NCBI RefSeq assembly: GCF_910585845.1
Contig: NZ_CAJUHF010000002.1
Coordinates: 79,390-143,389, forward strand
Source: an uncultured Bacteroides sp.
GTDB taxonomy: Bacteria > Bacteroidota > Bacteroidia > Bacteroidales > Bacteroidaceae
Length of the DNA stretch: 64,000 nucleotides
Direction: 5' to 3'
The notes under the pieces were generated by a model, which ran no database searches, was not told where the DNA came from, and saw only the letters and a list, made by a program, of their open reading frames with translations. The translations under genes were made by a program, and so were the position numbers. Each line of letters opens with the position of its first letter. Position 1 is the first letter of the stretch. Shown piece by piece: positions 63,566 through 64,000 of this stretch.

Positions 63566-63906
63566 ATCTCTATCACAATATATTGATTATGATAAAAGTA
63601 GATAAAATAATGCAGAATACCCAAAAAGAAAATGCTTTTCATAAACATCACCGCAGCTATTTTTTAACATTTCTCCTTATGATAGCTAAGAAAGAGTTTA
63701 GAAAATCGATACTACAGACAGGCAAAAACACTCTATAGACATTTCTGTTCAATCACTCTCATCAGAACATTATCCTTCTGTTTTTATATACCCTCTTTCA
63801 TCTGTCACATCCTTCACCTTTCTTTTTATCCTTTCATTTACAAAGATTTACAGTGAAACTATTCTCTTAGTTTTTACTCCCCCAAAAATATAGAATCACG
63901 GAGACT

Positions 63907-64000
63907 CTTACACTTCATCTTTACATCACGCGATGTCACATTAGTGTAAGCACTCAATTTAGGGCATACCCCTTTGAAAGGGCACTTTTCAGTGCCCTAA
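63907..64000. other. Inverted repeats at the window end
   Basis: CTTACACT (63907-63914) / AGTGTAAG (63943-63950) enclose ACATC/GATGT (63923-63927, 63932-63936). Then TTAGGGCA (63959-63966) / TGCCCTAA (63993-64000) enclose CCTTTGAAAGG (63971-63981), and AGGGCACT (63979-63986) / AGTGCCCT (63991-63998) is an alternative hairpin. The rest of 63566-63906 is A/T-rich with no gene seen. The element may continue beyond the window. Confidence 0.5.

Overview
The window is a 64 kb chromosomal segment of a gut Bacteroidales bacterium, most likely Bacteroides sensu lato. The evidence is a SusC/SusD pair with a hybrid two-component regulator, the house-keeping gene order rimP-nusA-infB-cvpA-sufBCDS, and Bacteroidetes-type promoters (TTTG, about 19 nt, TAnnTTTG) in front of many genes. 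The species is not decided here. No phage, plasmid, CRISPR array or complete insertion sequence was seen.

Layout. 1-7.9 kb: the 3' half of the division and cell-wall cluster (ftsW partial, murG, murC, ftsQ, ftsA, ftsZ, a YqeY-like gene), closed by a strong terminator; four of its intergenic gaps carry hairpin-forming microrepeats. 8-12 kb: recO, a tRNA-Glu(UUC)/rpsT transcription unit, gyrB. 12-20.8 kb: a DUF3109 protein, a lipoprotein, gpmI, a secreted propeller protein, a TlpA-like thioredoxin protein, corA, rnhB and a lysine exporter split into two genes (lysO); rnhB and lysO diverge from a perfect 16-bp-arm palindrome. 20.9-33.2 kb: a small polysaccharide utilisation locus made of a 1359-residue hybrid two-component system, a GH115 alpha-glucuronidase, SusD and SusC. 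Two promoter regions in it share three ATGTTAC-like sites spaced exactly 21 bp. 33.7-45.3 kb: ybjQ, then the leftward rimP-nusA-infB-cvpA-sufBCDS series. 45.8-50.4 kb: a conserved hypothetical gene and a four-gene envelope operon combining CsgG-like and LPP20-like proteins. 50.6-64 kb: a YgjP-like metallopeptidase, a head-GIN-domain lipoprotein, an ECF sigma factor with a putative anti-sigma protein, speA-argB, aroK, a nitroreductase, an RNase H, an MsbA-like ABC transporter, an LTA-synthase-like sulfatase and an internally deleted Rpn-type nuclease gene.

Most unusual feature. Nine intergenic sites hold degenerate tandem arrays whose period is exactly 22 bp or its half, 11 bp: 11936-12111, 18997-19084, 27892-28023, 28095-28149, 34238-34292, 34401-34554, 45520-45607, 46350-46437 and 58226-58379. 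Three of them share one sequence family (core CTCRYGRGAC followed by a T-rich half). The others use unrelated words but keep the same period, and several fold back on themselves. The shared period with differing sequence suggests that a local copying process or a shared structural constraint, not dispersal of one element, makes them. This is the best candidate for something undescribed.

Limits. All calls come from reading the sequence and the translated frames. No database search or structure prediction was run, so domain boundaries, promoter calls and operator calls are estimates.
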